Shown in pieces: positions 9,301 to 17,899 of a stretch of 64,000 nucleotides of DNA; the stretch's first letter is position 1; every line of letters begins with the position of its first letter. The notes under the pieces are model-generated. The model saw nothing but the letters and a program-made list of their open reading frames with translations, was not told the origin of the DNA and did no database searches. The DNA comes from Sphingobacterium faecale (GTDB lineage: Bacteria; Bacteroidota; Bacteroidia; Sphingobacteriales; Sphingobacteriaceae). The stretch is from assembly GCF_016746095.1 (NCBI RefSeq), contig NZ_JAERTY010000001.1, positions 248,001 to 312,000 of the forward strand, read 5' to 3'. The position numbers and the translations under genes are program-made.

Positions 9301-10087
9301 CTTCTCGTATGGGGCTGTCTTCTTCAACTTGTGGGATAGCACTATACTGGAGTTGTCCGCCAAATTTACTTAAAACCGCATTCCATTTCCGAAGACTGCT
9401 CAATAATTGGCTGTTCTGAAATTGCTTTTCATAATAGCTGATCGTAGTGATTGTACTGGGAATGGATTGACTGATGTGGTCGTTAATGAGTAGGTCTAAG
9501 GCAAAATTATCAAAAGACAGGTTATACGCAGCGGAATCTTTCAGTTTATTTTTTTTAACTTTTACTTCTTCCTGGAAAAGTGGTATAACTTTTAACTTGT
9601 TAGTTGGTCGGCGTGTTGAATAATAATGCTTTTGGTTCAGTATGCATTGTTCGATATGGTGTAATGGGAGGTCTGCTGGTCTGCTATCTATATTATCCTG
9701 GCCGCTGGTCGGTATGTAATCTTCTTCATCGAGTGGAAACAATTGACGGAGATTGTCTTCAATAACTACAATCCGGTTTTCAAAGGGGAGAGGAAAATCG
9801 CCAACATAGGCCTGTAGATAGCAAAGCTGCGCATAGGATATCAGGTGGTAGTCTTTCGTCAGGGCTAATGTGTTTTGCATTTGCACATACCAGTCCTCGC
9901 TAAAGGAATGGTGTTTATTTTCATTCCGTAAATGGCTATTATCGGCAATATGGGCGCGGGGCAATAGCGAATGCCACAAGGAGGTTTGCCCTAATAAAAC
10001 AAAGATCAGGTTTGGACGTTCGGCCATTTCGGATGCAATAATAGCACTTATCCTCTCTACATAATAGTGGTTAAATGACTTGGTCAT
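6368..10087 (-). CDS. Large RecQ-like superfamily 2 DNA helicase with unknown N-terminal region
   Basis: This protein has 1239 aa, against about 600-700 for housekeeping RecQ. Residues 1-300 match nothing I recognise. The helicase core starts with Walker A TAPTGAGKS (about 324-332), then SPLIALMKDQ and DEAH at 429-432. A second RecA-like domain has YHGGMTSENK, F-C-T-K-A-F-G-M-G-V-D-I-P and Q-E-V-G-R-A-A-R (motif VI). A long C-terminal region of about 550 residues follows without a visible zinc cluster or HRDC domain. ATP-driven 3'-5' DNA unwinding is expected from the core. It is transcribed alone, convergent with nothing, next to the 21-bp array. Extended RecQ-like proteins often belong to defence or mobile systems, but no partner gene is present here. 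Confidence 0.85.
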   Translation of the reverse strand: MTKSFNHYYVERISAIIASEMAERPNLIFVLLGQTSLWHSLLPRAHIADNSHLRNENKHHSFSEDWYVQMQNTLALTKDYHLISYAQLCYLQAYVGDFPLPFENRIVVIEDNLRQLFPLDEEDYIPTSGQDNIDSRPADLPLHHIEQCILNQKHYYSTRRPTNKLKVIPLFQEEVKVKKNKLKDSAAYNLSFDNFALDLLINDHISQSIPSTITTISYYEKQFQNSQLLSSLRKWNAVLSKFGGQLQYSAIPQVEEDSPIREVTTQLLKQHWGTDATFRTLFIYKDPDHTNEVIPISQGNIVDTIITAYENSKAQQINRDVFLTAPTGAGKSLIFQLPAFHISHQGDVTIVISPLIALMKDQVEAIITERKFEKAAYINGELSFSERESIIQQCQSGLIDILYMSPELFLSYDITYFIGNRNIGLLAIDEAHLITTWGRDFRVDYWFLGEHLRKLREVNLQHFTIVAVTATAVFGGTNDMVFDSIRSLHLNNPHLYIGQVKREDITFVFQNYPGFEKKIEANKLEQTVSFSKQIHELQLKTLVYTPYAKQISSIIESLNQGFGTIATGYHGGMTSENKNFALGQFKTNKRKIMFCTKAFGMGVDIPDVDMVYHHAPSGLFSDYIQEVGRAARTPDLKGVAAINYHPDDLLYAKTLHNMSSTTPYQIQLVLRKILLAYQSSGKQNNLLLSTEDFEYIFDKGQDVQQKMLTSLMFMEKNYILKEGFPVFTARPKKRFITGYAKLADADLSRLSHLYPDTYELISTRKNGEHIIEFDIEKFWKHYRQKQNFENLKLAFYNNTIFQEDKISLDPQLKIVFERAGGSFEDQSRKLQAIFYAIQQALESFQGFFTINQFESRLKGLIADRWIVPKISNLLSTAYINNSYGNRHRVPNAFLKKRTFGDELKYLNDPITSKTTFDRLMIRFNNLFATNGKRRSSRFCTQKKINSDSYVKLGNFLETLGLATFEIKGGDKTMVHIRINAPKYLEMDNNNAEYSNQLLADSTERQETSYALFNHFFQNDWTNQKRWEFIENYFLGKSTSSLLSPYAPTDTNKAGLKSRLEKIVTREGSSVEDCTVVEGPVVSTVEVTDSNLHIFIATKDSVLEQSKLLTIQTEHNIRTMRVSEWLMYDPVTLDKERIKVDFKLEGRAYQILNSKLRAHHFDYYRNTLRLQMHIDFPKYSTSVKALLPYTDRPVEFYKWWCDNPDQVTLNFREKLMLFEKVNSKHPKTLKIEHKKMISGK

Positions 10088-10267
10088 AATCGACTTGATT
10101 AGCTTTTTTAATTAGTTACCAGTGCTTTAAGATAGTTTATTTTTTTGATAAAAAAGAATTTTCATGATGGTTAATAAAATATATGCCTTCAAAAAAACTA
10201 TTCATTCCTCTGAAATTACAAATTGATTAGATTTTGTGAAAGGAGTATATTATGGATTAATTATTGA

Positions 10268-10275
10268 TAGATTTG
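10268..10275 (+). promoter_or_regulatory. -7 box of the two-component operon
   Basis: TAGATTTG fits TAnnTTTG and lies 19 nt before the response regulator ATG. No -33 element at the usual spacing was found. Confidence 0.5.
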
Positions 10276-10294
10276 TAACTATTAAGAATGACTT

Positions 10295-10975
10295 ATGCAA
10301 ATATTAGTAGTAGAAGATGATAAACGTATAAGTGATTTTCTGATCAAAGGATTGGAAGAAAACGGTTATCTGGTCGTGCTATGTAAAACTGCCGAGGAGG
10401 TTCTGGACTCTTATCTCAATATCCCATGGGATCTGATCATTCTGGATGTGATGTTGCCACAGATGGATGGTATTCAATTAGCACAAACTCTACGCTACAA
10501 AAAGATATTTGCCCCTATACTGATGTTGAGTGCGCTGAACACAGTGCAGGACAAGGTATCGGCTTTGGATTATGGTGCCGATGATTATATTACTAAGCCT
10601 TTTCATTTTGATGAGTTGCTTTCCCGGATTAGGGCCCTTACTCGACGTACTCAATATCAGCAGCAAGAGGTACCAGTAAATGTGCTCAAGCATGGCAGCC
10701 TCTCTATTGATATGAATCAATATATCGTATTCCGTGAGGAGAAAGCTATCGACTTATCGCCAAGGGAGTTGAAATTGCTGTTGTATCTTATTGAAAACAA
10801 AGACCGAGCAGTAACACGAATACAGATACTCAATGCGGTATGGGGTATTACTTTTGACAATCAAACGAATGTAGTGGATGTATATATATCCTATTTGAGG
10901 AGTAAGATAGAGCAGGGAGATGAAAAATATATTTATACGGTAAAAGGAATAGGATATATGTTTAAGACCAATTAA
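10295..10975 (+). CDS. OmpR/CusR-family response regulator
   Basis: This 226-aa protein has a receiver domain with acidic pair E7-D8-D9, phosphoacceptor D51 in LIILDVMLPQMDG, and the conserved K101 in DYITKPF. A C-terminal winged-helix DNA-binding domain follows (LSPRELKLLLYLIENKD and VDVYISYLRSKIE). It is followed after one base by its kinase gene, so they are co-translated. Adjacency to a CusCBA-like pump indicates it activates that pump in response to an envelope or metal signal. A tandem direct repeat before the pump genes (12306-12326) is its probable operator. Confidence 0.93.
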   Translation: MQILVVEDDKRISDFLIKGLEENGYLVVLCKTAEEVLDSYLNIPWDLIILDVMLPQMDGIQLAQTLRYKKIFAPILMLSALNTVQDKVSALDYGADDYITKPFHFDELLSRIRALTRRTQYQQQEVPVNVLKHGSLSIDMNQYIVFREEKAIDLSPRELKLLLYLIENKDRAVTRIQILNAVWGITFDNQTNVVDVYISYLRSKIEQGDEKYIYTVKGIGYMFKTN

Positions 10976-10976
10976 A

Positions 10977-12311
10977 ATGAAGTTACGACATAGACTCTCC
11001 CTATATTCCGTTGTCATATTCAGTGTGATTACTTTGATTATATCTTCGGTAATTTATGTGTCTTTTTATGCCGTGATGGAGAGAAAAGAAAGGGAATCTC
11101 TGGAAAGCAAATCGCTTTTGGCAGCTATTTATTATTTGGAACAGGATGAGCTTTCATTTATTGAACACGAGAGCATTAAGAACCAATTATTAAAGACGAT
11201 TTCCCGAAAGAATATTATTCTCTTAGATAAGGATAACAATCGATTTAATGGAGATATGTCTCCGATTTCTGTTATTGATTCTGCTTTTATTGACAAAGTC
11301 CGAAAAGAACGAATTGCACATTTTGATACTAATGATTTTTTCTATAATGGGAGGTTCTATGAGGATAATCAAGGGGATTTTGTGGTTGTGACGCGAGAGA
11401 CGAAAGACGGATTTAACGAACAGATGCACTCTCTTTTTCAAATCTTATTAATTGTATCTCTATTGGGGATACTATCCATTTTTCTCGTCTCTCAATATTT
11501 AGGAACAATAGCTTATGAACCTATTGTACGGATAATAGATGAAATTAAAAGAAAGGATACGAAGAACTTTAATGAGCCTATTATTCTGAAAAAGACCTAC
11601 TACGAAATAAATGATCTGATAAATACATATAACCATTTTGTCGACCGCATAGCACAAACGTTTAATGTTCAGAAGAATTTTATTGATTATGTTTCTCATG
11701 AACTTCGAACTCCAATTACGGCATTGTTGGGTACATTGGAGGTAACCAATAGTAAAAAACGCACTGTAGACGAATATGAAACAGTAATTGCCCAACTCAA
11801 ACAATACACAGCTGATCTGCAGGATACATTAGATAATATGGCGCTGTTGTCCGGTGCGAAAACTTCGTTTGAATTTGCTGTTTTGCGTGTGGATGAAATT
11901 ATTTGGTCTGTCATTGAAAATGCAATATTATACCACCAAGCTAAAATCGAGGTGGAAATGGAGGTGGAAAACAATGAAATCCTTAGTTTTGAAGGGAACG
12001 ATAAATTGTTGGAATTGGCCATAGGAAACCTTGTCGAGAATGCTTTGAAATACTCTGATAATGATGTTATCAAGGTAACTATAAAAGAAAGCCAAGGACA
12101 ATTGGTTGTACTTCTTGAGGATAGAGGCATAGGTATCCTCCAAGAAGATATAGGTAACATCAAGCAGAATTTCTTTCGAGGACAAAATGTAAGGGGGTAT
12201 CAAGGAAAGGGAATAGGCCTCTCCATGGCTAACGTGATCTTACAACTACATCGAATAAGTCTTGGAATTGAAAGTAATAGTTCCGGAACTACCATTATAT
12301 TGACATTCTAA
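10977..12311 (+). CDS. Sensor histidine kinase of the RND pump operon
   Basis: This 444-aa inner-membrane kinase has helices at about residues 10-32 and 152-174. They flank a roughly 120-residue periplasmic sensor, followed by a HAMP-like linker. The phosphoacceptor H241 lies in YVSHELRTP. The ATPase domain has N-box NLVENALKYSD, G1 DRGIGI and G2 GKGIGLSM. It should phosphorylate the upstream regulator. The sensor region is not rich in Cys, His or Met, so the ligand cannot be read from sequence; a metal is suggested only by the neighbouring pump. Its stop codon overlaps the first half-site of the putative operator of the pump genes. Confidence 0.92.
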   Translation: MKLRHRLSLYSVVIFSVITLIISSVIYVSFYAVMERKERESLESKSLLAAIYYLEQDELSFIEHESIKNQLLKTISRKNIILLDKDNNRFNGDMSPISVIDSAFIDKVRKERIAHFDTNDFFYNGRFYEDNQGDFVVVTRETKDGFNEQMHSLFQILLIVSLLGILSIFLVSQYLGTIAYEPIVRIIDEIKRKDTKNFNEPIILKKTYYEINDLINTYNHFVDRIAQTFNVQKNFIDYVSHELRTPITALLGTLEVTNSKKRTVDEYETVIAQLKQYTADLQDTLDNMALLSGAKTSFEFAVLRVDEIIWSVIENAILYHQAKIEVEMEVENNEILSFEGNDKLLELAIGNLVENALKYSDNDVIKVTIKESQGQLVVLLEDRGIGILQEDIGNIKQNFFRGQNVRGYQGKGIGLSMANVILQLHRISLGIESNSSGTTIILTF

Positions 12312-12326
12312 TCTACTTCTAATCTA
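12306..12326 (+). promoter_or_regulatory. Putative response-regulator site: two direct TTCTAATCTA repeats
   Basis: TTCTAATCTA occurs at 12306-12315 and again at 12317-12326. The 11-bp spacing puts both on the same face of the helix. OmpR-family regulators typically bind tandem half-sites of this kind. The site is 30 bp upstream of a -7 box for the pump operon. Confidence 0.55.
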
Positions 12327-12355
12327 AATGGGACTTCACCTTAATGTACAGCAAC

Positions 12356-12363
12356 TAGTTTTG
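12356..12363 (+). promoter_or_regulatory. -7 box of the RND pump operon
   Basis: TAGTTTTG matches TAnnTTTG 17 nt before the outer-membrane factor ATG. There is no good -33 box, which suits an activator-dependent promoter. Confidence 0.45.
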
Positions 12364-12379
12364 CGGTATAAAATACAGT

Positions 12380-13636
12380 ATGGTGAAAAAAGTCTTTTTA
12401 TTAATCTTCTTATTCCTTTTAAAAGGAACAATTCATGCACAGTCTTATTCGCTGCTTGACTTAGAGGCGTTATTTCTAAAGAACAACTTTTTGTTATTGG
12501 CACAGCGGTATAATATTGAACGGGTGGATGCAGAGGCACTTCAAGAGAAGGTTTGGAACAATCCTACGCTGAGTATTAGTGAGGTTAACCTTTGGAAAAA
12601 CACGGAGCACGAAGAATTACCTCCCATTTTTGGAAATTATGGTAAAGCACAGCAAATTTCTATTGAACTTGAACAGTTAGTAGAAACAGCTGGAAAGCGA
12701 AAGAAAAGGATAGCGTTAAAAAATCTGGAAAAGAAGGATGCTTTGTTAGAATATGAGGAATTACTACGTCAACTGAAAAAGGAGTTAAGACAGGGATTCT
12801 ACAAGGTCGAGCGCTTGAATGCTGAAGAACAGCAGTTGCAGACGGTGGTAACACTCTATGAAGAGCTTCAAAAGCAATATGCTTCACAAGTCCAAAAACA
12901 GAATGTATCCCAAGCGGATTTTTACCGTGTGCAATCAGAATTGGTAGCCTTGCAGCGTGAGATAATGGCGCTAGAGGCAGATAAGCTAGAAGCGATTAGT
13001 GTGCTGCGGACTCTCACGCAGGTGCCCGATATCGATTCCAAGGATTTGAAATTCACACGGGGAGAGATCGATTACACTTCCAGTCTCCCCAACGATATGC
13101 TGGCCGTAGCGTTAGAACAGAATATAGGTTTGAAGCGTCAAAATAATGCTTCGCAATCTGCTGAGAAAAAGCTTGTCCTCGAACGTGCTCTGCGTAAACC
13201 CGACGTTACCGTCCAACTAGGCTATGACCGTGGAGGAAATATAATGCGCGATTTTGTTGGTTTAGGAGCCCAGATAGACCTTCCTATATTCAATAGAAAT
13301 AAAGGTAATATCAAAGCTGCTCAGTTCGAGATCGAGCAAGAAAAGGCTATGGGGCTATCTGTCCGTGCCGAAGTTGAATCCACACTTGTACGATTGCAGA
13401 AGCAACTACATAGTTATGAACGTATGTTGCAACGCTGGGATAAAGAACGGATTATGGAGCAGGAAAAAATGTGGATCAGTTACAATAAACATTTACAAAA
13501 TCGCCAGATTACCCTCTTGGAGTTTATTGATTTTACGCAAGCATATAAGGAGGCTCAACAATCTCAAGCAGAGCTTCTGGAGGATTATAAGAATACCTAC
13601 GAAGAGTTACAATATATTGTTGGAATAGATTTTTAG
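12380..13636 (+). CDS. TolC/CusC-type outer-membrane efflux protein
   Basis: This 418-aa protein has a signal peptide (KVFLLIFLFLLKGTIHAQ, cleaved at about residue 21). Two similar alpha-helical halves follow, typical of the OEP family (PF02321), with segments rich in Q, E and K heptads and the recurring motif P-x-x-S-I-S / D-L-P-I-F-N-R-N-K-G-N. It would form the trimeric outer-membrane duct of the tripartite pump. It is followed 11 nt later by the adaptor gene. CzcC/CusC is the closest type by operon context; the sequence alone gives only the family. Confidence 0.88.
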   Translation: MVKKVFLLIFLFLLKGTIHAQSYSLLDLEALFLKNNFLLLAQRYNIERVDAEALQEKVWNNPTLSISEVNLWKNTEHEELPPIFGNYGKAQQISIELEQLVETAGKRKKRIALKNLEKKDALLEYEELLRQLKKELRQGFYKVERLNAEEQQLQTVVTLYEELQKQYASQVQKQNVSQADFYRVQSELVALQREIMALEADKLEAISVLRTLTQVPDIDSKDLKFTRGEIDYTSSLPNDMLAVALEQNIGLKRQNNASQSAEKKLVLERALRKPDVTVQLGYDRGGNIMRDFVGLGAQIDLPIFNRNKGNIKAAQFEIEQEKAMGLSVRAEVESTLVRLQKQLHSYERMLQRWDKERIMEQEKMWISYNKHLQNRQITLLEFIDFTQAYKEAQQSQAELLEDYKNTYEELQYIVGIDF

Positions 13637-13647
13637 AATATTTACAG

Positions 13648-14748
13648 ATGAAGCATAGTTACTTATTATTAGCACAGGTAGTTGTAGTTCTACTGCTTGC
13701 AGCGTGCAAACACACAGGAGCACCTAAGCAAGAGACTGAGGTCGTACAAGACACATTCTGCCTGAGTGATATGTTGAAGAAGAAAACGAGTATCGTCGCT
13801 GTAGAAGAGCGCCCGATAACAGAACAATTGACTCTTTCTGGCAAGATTGAATATAATGAGAACGACCTTGTCGCTTTCAGAAGTCTGTTGGAAGGAAGTG
13901 TTGAGCAGGTGCAGTTTGAACTCGGAGACCATGTCCGTAAAGGACAGGTACTGGCTACGATCCGTTCGGCAGAGATACAAGGTCTGTATCAGGAAAAGAG
14001 AAATAAAGAAAATGAGATCCAACTGTTGAAAAATCAGATCAAGACAAAAAAGGAAATGTTGGAAGACGGGTTGTTTTCCGCTCCTGAGCTTATGCAGATG
14101 GTACATGAACTGGAACATGCAAAAATCGAATTGGAGCGTATTGTTGAGTCGTTGGCATTATATAGATCGGTTGGTTCGAATGCCTTTCAGGTATTGGCAC
14201 CCAAGGACGGTTATATCATTCAAAAATCCATAAGTGCTGGACAGAATATTGTGTCGGATAGCGATCCTTTGTTCTCTATATCAAATTTGAAGGAGGTCTG
14301 GGTGATGGTGAATATCTACGCCACCAATCTACGTTATGTACAGGTTGGAGATCAAGTTAAGGTACGCACTGTCGCTTATCCGGATCAAGCGTATACAGGT
14401 AAGATCGATAAGATCTATAATGTGTTTGATGACAATGAACATGTCTTGAAGGCCCGCGTAGTTTTAGCAAATCCGACATTGAAACTTATGCCAGGACTGA
14501 GTGCTGATATCATTATTGATAAAAAGAACAGTCAAGGCGATGCCCTTGCTATTCCTAATAATGCCGTGGTGTTCCATAACAATCATGAATATATTGTCGT
14601 GTACAAGGATGATTGTCATTTAAGGACGTTGCCTATTACCCAAGTAGGAAGCAATGAGGAGTATACATTTATAGCGGAGAAACTAGAACCGGGAGAACAG
14701 GTAGTTGGTTCCAACGCGTTGTTAATTTATGAAGAGTTAAGCAAATAG
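13648..14748 (+). CDS. RND efflux periplasmic adaptor (membrane fusion) lipoprotein
   Basis: This 366-aa adaptor begins with a lipoprotein signal ending LLLAAC, with C20 lipidated. It has a biotinyl-lipoyl-like hairpin (about residues 65-115 and 170-210, G-D-H-V-R-K-G-Q and L-A-P-K-D-G-Y-I-I), a coiled-coil arm between them, and a beta-barrel segment (VKVRTVAYPDQAYTGKI). CusB/CzcB-type proteins link the inner-membrane RND pump to the outer-membrane channel. No separate N-terminal metal-binding domain is visible. It lies 11 nt after the channel gene and 6 nt before the pump gene. Confidence 0.9.
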   Translation: MKHSYLLLAQVVVVLLLAACKHTGAPKQETEVVQDTFCLSDMLKKKTSIVAVEERPITEQLTLSGKIEYNENDLVAFRSLLEGSVEQVQFELGDHVRKGQVLATIRSAEIQGLYQEKRNKENEIQLLKNQIKTKKEMLEDGLFSAPELMQMVHELEHAKIELERIVESLALYRSVGSNAFQVLAPKDGYIIQKSISAGQNIVSDSDPLFSISNLKEVWVMVNIYATNLRYVQVGDQVKVRTVAYPDQAYTGKIDKIYNVFDDNEHVLKARVVLANPTLKLMPGLSADIIIDKKNSQGDALAIPNNAVVFHNNHEYIVVYKDDCHLRTLPITQVGSNEEYTFIAEKLEPGEQVVGSNALLIYEELSK

Positions 14749-14754
14749 GGAAAT

Positions 14755-17700
14755 ATGAAGAGATTAGTACAACGCTTGGTTACATTTTCTTTGCATAATA
14801 CAACATTTGTATTATTTGCGACATTGGCTTTATTGTTTGCAGGCGTGTATGCGCTTCGGCATACGGCTATTGAAGCGTTCCCAGATGTAACTAATACGCG
14901 TGCACGTATCATAACGCAGTGGCCAGGCCGGAGTGCCGAGGAAATGGAAAAACTGGTCACTCTGCCCATATCCAAAGAGGTAAACAGTATTCCCCACAAA
15001 TCAAGTGTACGGTCTATATCACTTTTTGGTCTTTCGGTGGTGACGGTACAGTTTGAGGATGGAGTTGATGATTTCTATGCACAGCAATATGTGTCGAATA
15101 AACTCAGTGGCGTGGATCTGCCCGATGGGGCGGAAGCCGAAATAGAACCACCATCTGGTGCTACCGGTGAAATTTTTAGGTATATCATTCGTTCGGATAA
15201 GCCGATTCGTGACATTACCGCCATACAAGACTGGGTTATCGAAAGAGAATTGTTGGGCGTTCCCGGTGTTGCCGATGTGGTTAGTTTTGGTGGGGAGGAA
15301 AAGATCTATGAGATCAAAATTAACCCTACCGAGTTAAAGAATTTTGACCTGACTCCGTTGGACGTATATGATGCGGTTTCTAAGTCGAATATCAACGTAG
15401 GGGGAGATGTTATTGAGCAGGGCGATCAAGCTTATGTAGTGAGGGGAGTAGGACTTCTGGATAAGATTGAGGATATCGGGAATATTACGGTCAAGTTGAA
15501 TGGTACGGTACCTGTATTGATTAAGAATGTAGCGGATGTATCGGTGTCGAGCAAACCGCGTTTGGGGCAGGTGAGTTTTAATGAAGCGGAGGATGTGGTA
15601 CAGGGAATTGTAGTGATGCTACGTGGAGAAAATCCTTCTGAAGTTATTACCAATTTGAAAGACAAGATCGAGGAACTTAATGAGAGAGTGTTGCCCAATG
15701 GAGTAGAAATGGAAACCGTGATCGACCGGACAACATTGGTAGACAATACGGTACGTACGGTGTCAGGCAATTTAATCGAGGGGATTCTGCTGGTGTCACT
15801 GATTGTGTTTGTATTCTTGTACAATTGGAAGTCTACTTTTATCGTAGCCTCGGTTATCCCTCTCTCTTTTCTATTTGCTATTATAGCATTGAAAATACAA
15901 GGGCTGCCCGCCAATTTGATTTCCATGGGATCTTTGGATTTTGGCTTGCTGTTGGAAGGAACGCTAGTAATTGTAGAGACGGTGTTTGTCTCTTTGGCGA
16001 CGTTATCGCATCGGGTTGGACCAGAGCGTTTTGCGAAGATGAGTAAGTTGGGCGTCATCAAAAAGAGTACAGGCAGCGTAGCTACTTATATCTTCTTTGC
16101 ACTGAGTATTTTGATTGTAGCATTATTACCTATATTCTCTTTTCAGAAAGTGGAAGGAAAGATGTTTTCACCTCTTGCTTTTACGTTAGGATATGCACTT
16201 TTGGGGTCACTGATACTCAGTTTGACGTATGTGCCCGCCATGTGTAAATTACTTTTCACAAAAGGGGTCGAAGAGAAAGAGAACTTTATAACCAGATTTT
16301 TCCAACGTAATATTTATGGTCTATATACGACTGCATTTCGCTATAAAAAAACAACTATTGCTGTCTTTGTAGCCATATTGGGGCTATGTGCTTTTCAGTT
16401 TTCTCATTATGGATCGGAATTCTTGCCAAAACTGAATGAAGGAGCTATCTATATTAGGGCAACTTTGCCGAATAGTGTCAATCTAAAAGAGTCGACAAAG
16501 CTTACCAAAGAAATGAAAGAGCTGATGATGGAAGGCTCTGAAGAGATCGATTTTATATTGACGCAGACTGGGCGCCCCAACGACGGTACGGATCCTACCG
16601 GTTTCTTCAATATAGAATTTAATGTGCAACTCAAAGATGTTAAAGATTGGACACGAAGCGTCTCCAAAGAAGATATTATTCAAGAACTTCGAGATAAGTT
16701 GGCGCATTATCCAGGTGTTAGTTTTGGATTTAGTCAACCTATACAAGACAACGTAGAAGAGTATGTGGCAGGAGTAAAGAGCTCGCTCGTGATCAAGATA
16801 TTTGGGACGGATCTTTATGATCTGGAAAACTATGCCGACCAGGTAGCGACGTCTATTGCTAAAGTAGAAGGAATTACGGATATCAATGTTTATAAAAATA
16901 TTGGGTTACCGGAATTACGTATACAATTGCATGATGCTAAAATGGCTCGGTATGGTATTTTTACGGCAGATGTCCAAGCGGTTATCGCTATGACAATAGG
17001 AGGACAGGCTGCTACTAAATTTTATGAAGACGATCGGCAATTTGATGTGATGGTCCGTTTCGAAGAGAGCTACCGGGATTCGAAGGAGAAAATTGGAAAT
17101 ATTTTGATACCCACTAGTAATGGACAGAATGTTCCCTTGCAGGAGATCGCCACTATAGGCTACCAGACTGGGCCTGCATTTATTTATCGCGAAGGCAATA
17201 GCCGTTACATAGGTGTTGGTTTTAGTATTGATGGCCGGGATCTAGGTAGTACGATTGAGGAGGCCAGAAAAGTGGTGGATAAAGAGGTGAAATTGCCTAA
17301 AGGACATCATATGGAGTGGGCAGGAGAGTTTGAAAGTAAGGAGCGTGCAGCGAAACAGCTGGCGATGGTTGTCCCGGTATCGCTGGTGCTTATATTATTG
17401 CTTTTATATTCTAACTTCGGTAATTTTAAGGATACGGCTATTTCTTCTTTGACCCTTGCTTTTGCCTTTATAGGTGGGTTTATATCGCTTTGGGCTACAG
17501 GGACAATCTTTGGTATATCGGCAGGTATAGGTTTCATCATCTTGTTTGGTGTTGCCACTATCGATGGTATCGTACTCATCGGCGTGATACGGGACAATAT
17601 GCGGCACAAGATGAAGCTGAGAGAAGCCATCGATAACGGAGTTAAAAGTAGGATTCGTCCTGTAGTAATGATTGCTCTTATGGGATCTATGGGGTTGCTT

Positions 17701-17850
17701 CCGGCTGCGATGTCTACAGGGATGGGCTCGGAGATCCAAAAGCCATTGGCCATTATGATCGTAGGAGGACTGTTGATCTGTCTACTTCTTTCCTTTACGG
17801 TGATTCCTGTTGTATTCTATTGGGTATACGCAAAAAGTGAGAAGAACTAA
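14755..17850 (+). CDS. Heavy-metal-type RND efflux pump (CusA/CzcA family)
   Basis: This 1031-aa protein has the typical HAE-RND layout: two repeats of one plus five membrane helices, each with a large periplasmic loop. The family start is clear (A-I-E-A-F-P-D-V-T-N and the W-P-G-R-S-A-E-E-M-E segment). The TM4 proton-relay triad of CzcA (D402, D408, E415) aligns with D395, E401 and E408 in S-L-D-F-G-L-L-L-E-G, so the second acid is Glu rather than Asp. It should export a cation or drug by proton antiport. Cu/Ag, Zn/Co/Cd or another substrate cannot be decided from sequence. Confidence 0.92.
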   Translation: MKRLVQRLVTFSLHNTTFVLFATLALLFAGVYALRHTAIEAFPDVTNTRARIITQWPGRSAEEMEKLVTLPISKEVNSIPHKSSVRSISLFGLSVVTVQFEDGVDDFYAQQYVSNKLSGVDLPDGAEAEIEPPSGATGEIFRYIIRSDKPIRDITAIQDWVIERELLGVPGVADVVSFGGEEKIYEIKINPTELKNFDLTPLDVYDAVSKSNINVGGDVIEQGDQAYVVRGVGLLDKIEDIGNITVKLNGTVPVLIKNVADVSVSSKPRLGQVSFNEAEDVVQGIVVMLRGENPSEVITNLKDKIEELNERVLPNGVEMETVIDRTTLVDNTVRTVSGNLIEGILLVSLIVFVFLYNWKSTFIVASVIPLSFLFAIIALKIQGLPANLISMGSLDFGLLLEGTLVIVETVFVSLATLSHRVGPERFAKMSKLGVIKKSTGSVATYIFFALSILIVALLPIFSFQKVEGKMFSPLAFTLGYALLGSLILSLTYVPAMCKLLFTKGVEEKENFITRFFQRNIYGLYTTAFRYKKTTIAVFVAILGLCAFQFSHYGSEFLPKLNEGAIYIRATLPNSVNLKESTKLTKEMKELMMEGSEEIDFILTQTGRPNDGTDPTGFFNIEFNVQLKDVKDWTRSVSKEDIIQELRDKLAHYPGVSFGFSQPIQDNVEEYVAGVKSSLVIKIFGTDLYDLENYADQVATSIAKVEGITDINVYKNIGLPELRIQLHDAKMARYGIFTADVQAVIAMTIGGQAATKFYEDDRQFDVMVRFEESYRDSKEKIGNILIPTSNGQNVPLQEIATIGYQTGPAFIYREGNSRYIGVGFSIDGRDLGSTIEEARKVVDKEVKLPKGHHMEWAGEFESKERAAKQLAMVVPVSLVLILLLLYSNFGNFKDTAISSLTLAFAFIGGFISLWATGTIFGISAGIGFIILFGVATIDGIVLIGVIRDNMRHKMKLREAIDNGVKSRIRPVVMIALMGSMGLLPAAMSTGMGSEIQKPLAIMIVGGLLICLLLSFTVIPVVFYWVYAKSEKN

Positions 17851-17887
17851 AATATGAGGAAGAATGATTAGAATGTAGATAAATGCT

Positions 17888-17895
17888 TATTTTTG
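17888..17895 (+). promoter_or_regulatory. -7 box immediately before the 17900 gene
   Basis: TATTTTTG fits TAnnTTTG and ends 4 nt before the ATG at 17900, implying a leaderless or almost leaderless transcript. Confidence 0.45.
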
Positions 17896-17899
17896 CAGA

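Noticed and set aside
10148..10170. AAAAAAGAATTTTCATGATGG upstream of the two-component operon, resembling the 5' end of the 125-bp repeat
   Set aside because: Only the first about 20 bases are similar and neither the interior motifs nor the 3' end follow, so it is not counted as a copy.
11696..12163. 155-aa minus-strand frame inside the histidine kinase gene
   Set aside because: It is an antisense shadow: the plus strand encodes a complete kinase with all motifs across the same bases.
15432..16061. 209-aa minus-strand frame inside the RND pump gene
   Set aside because: It is Ser/Thr-rich antisense shadow of a well-conserved membrane protein.
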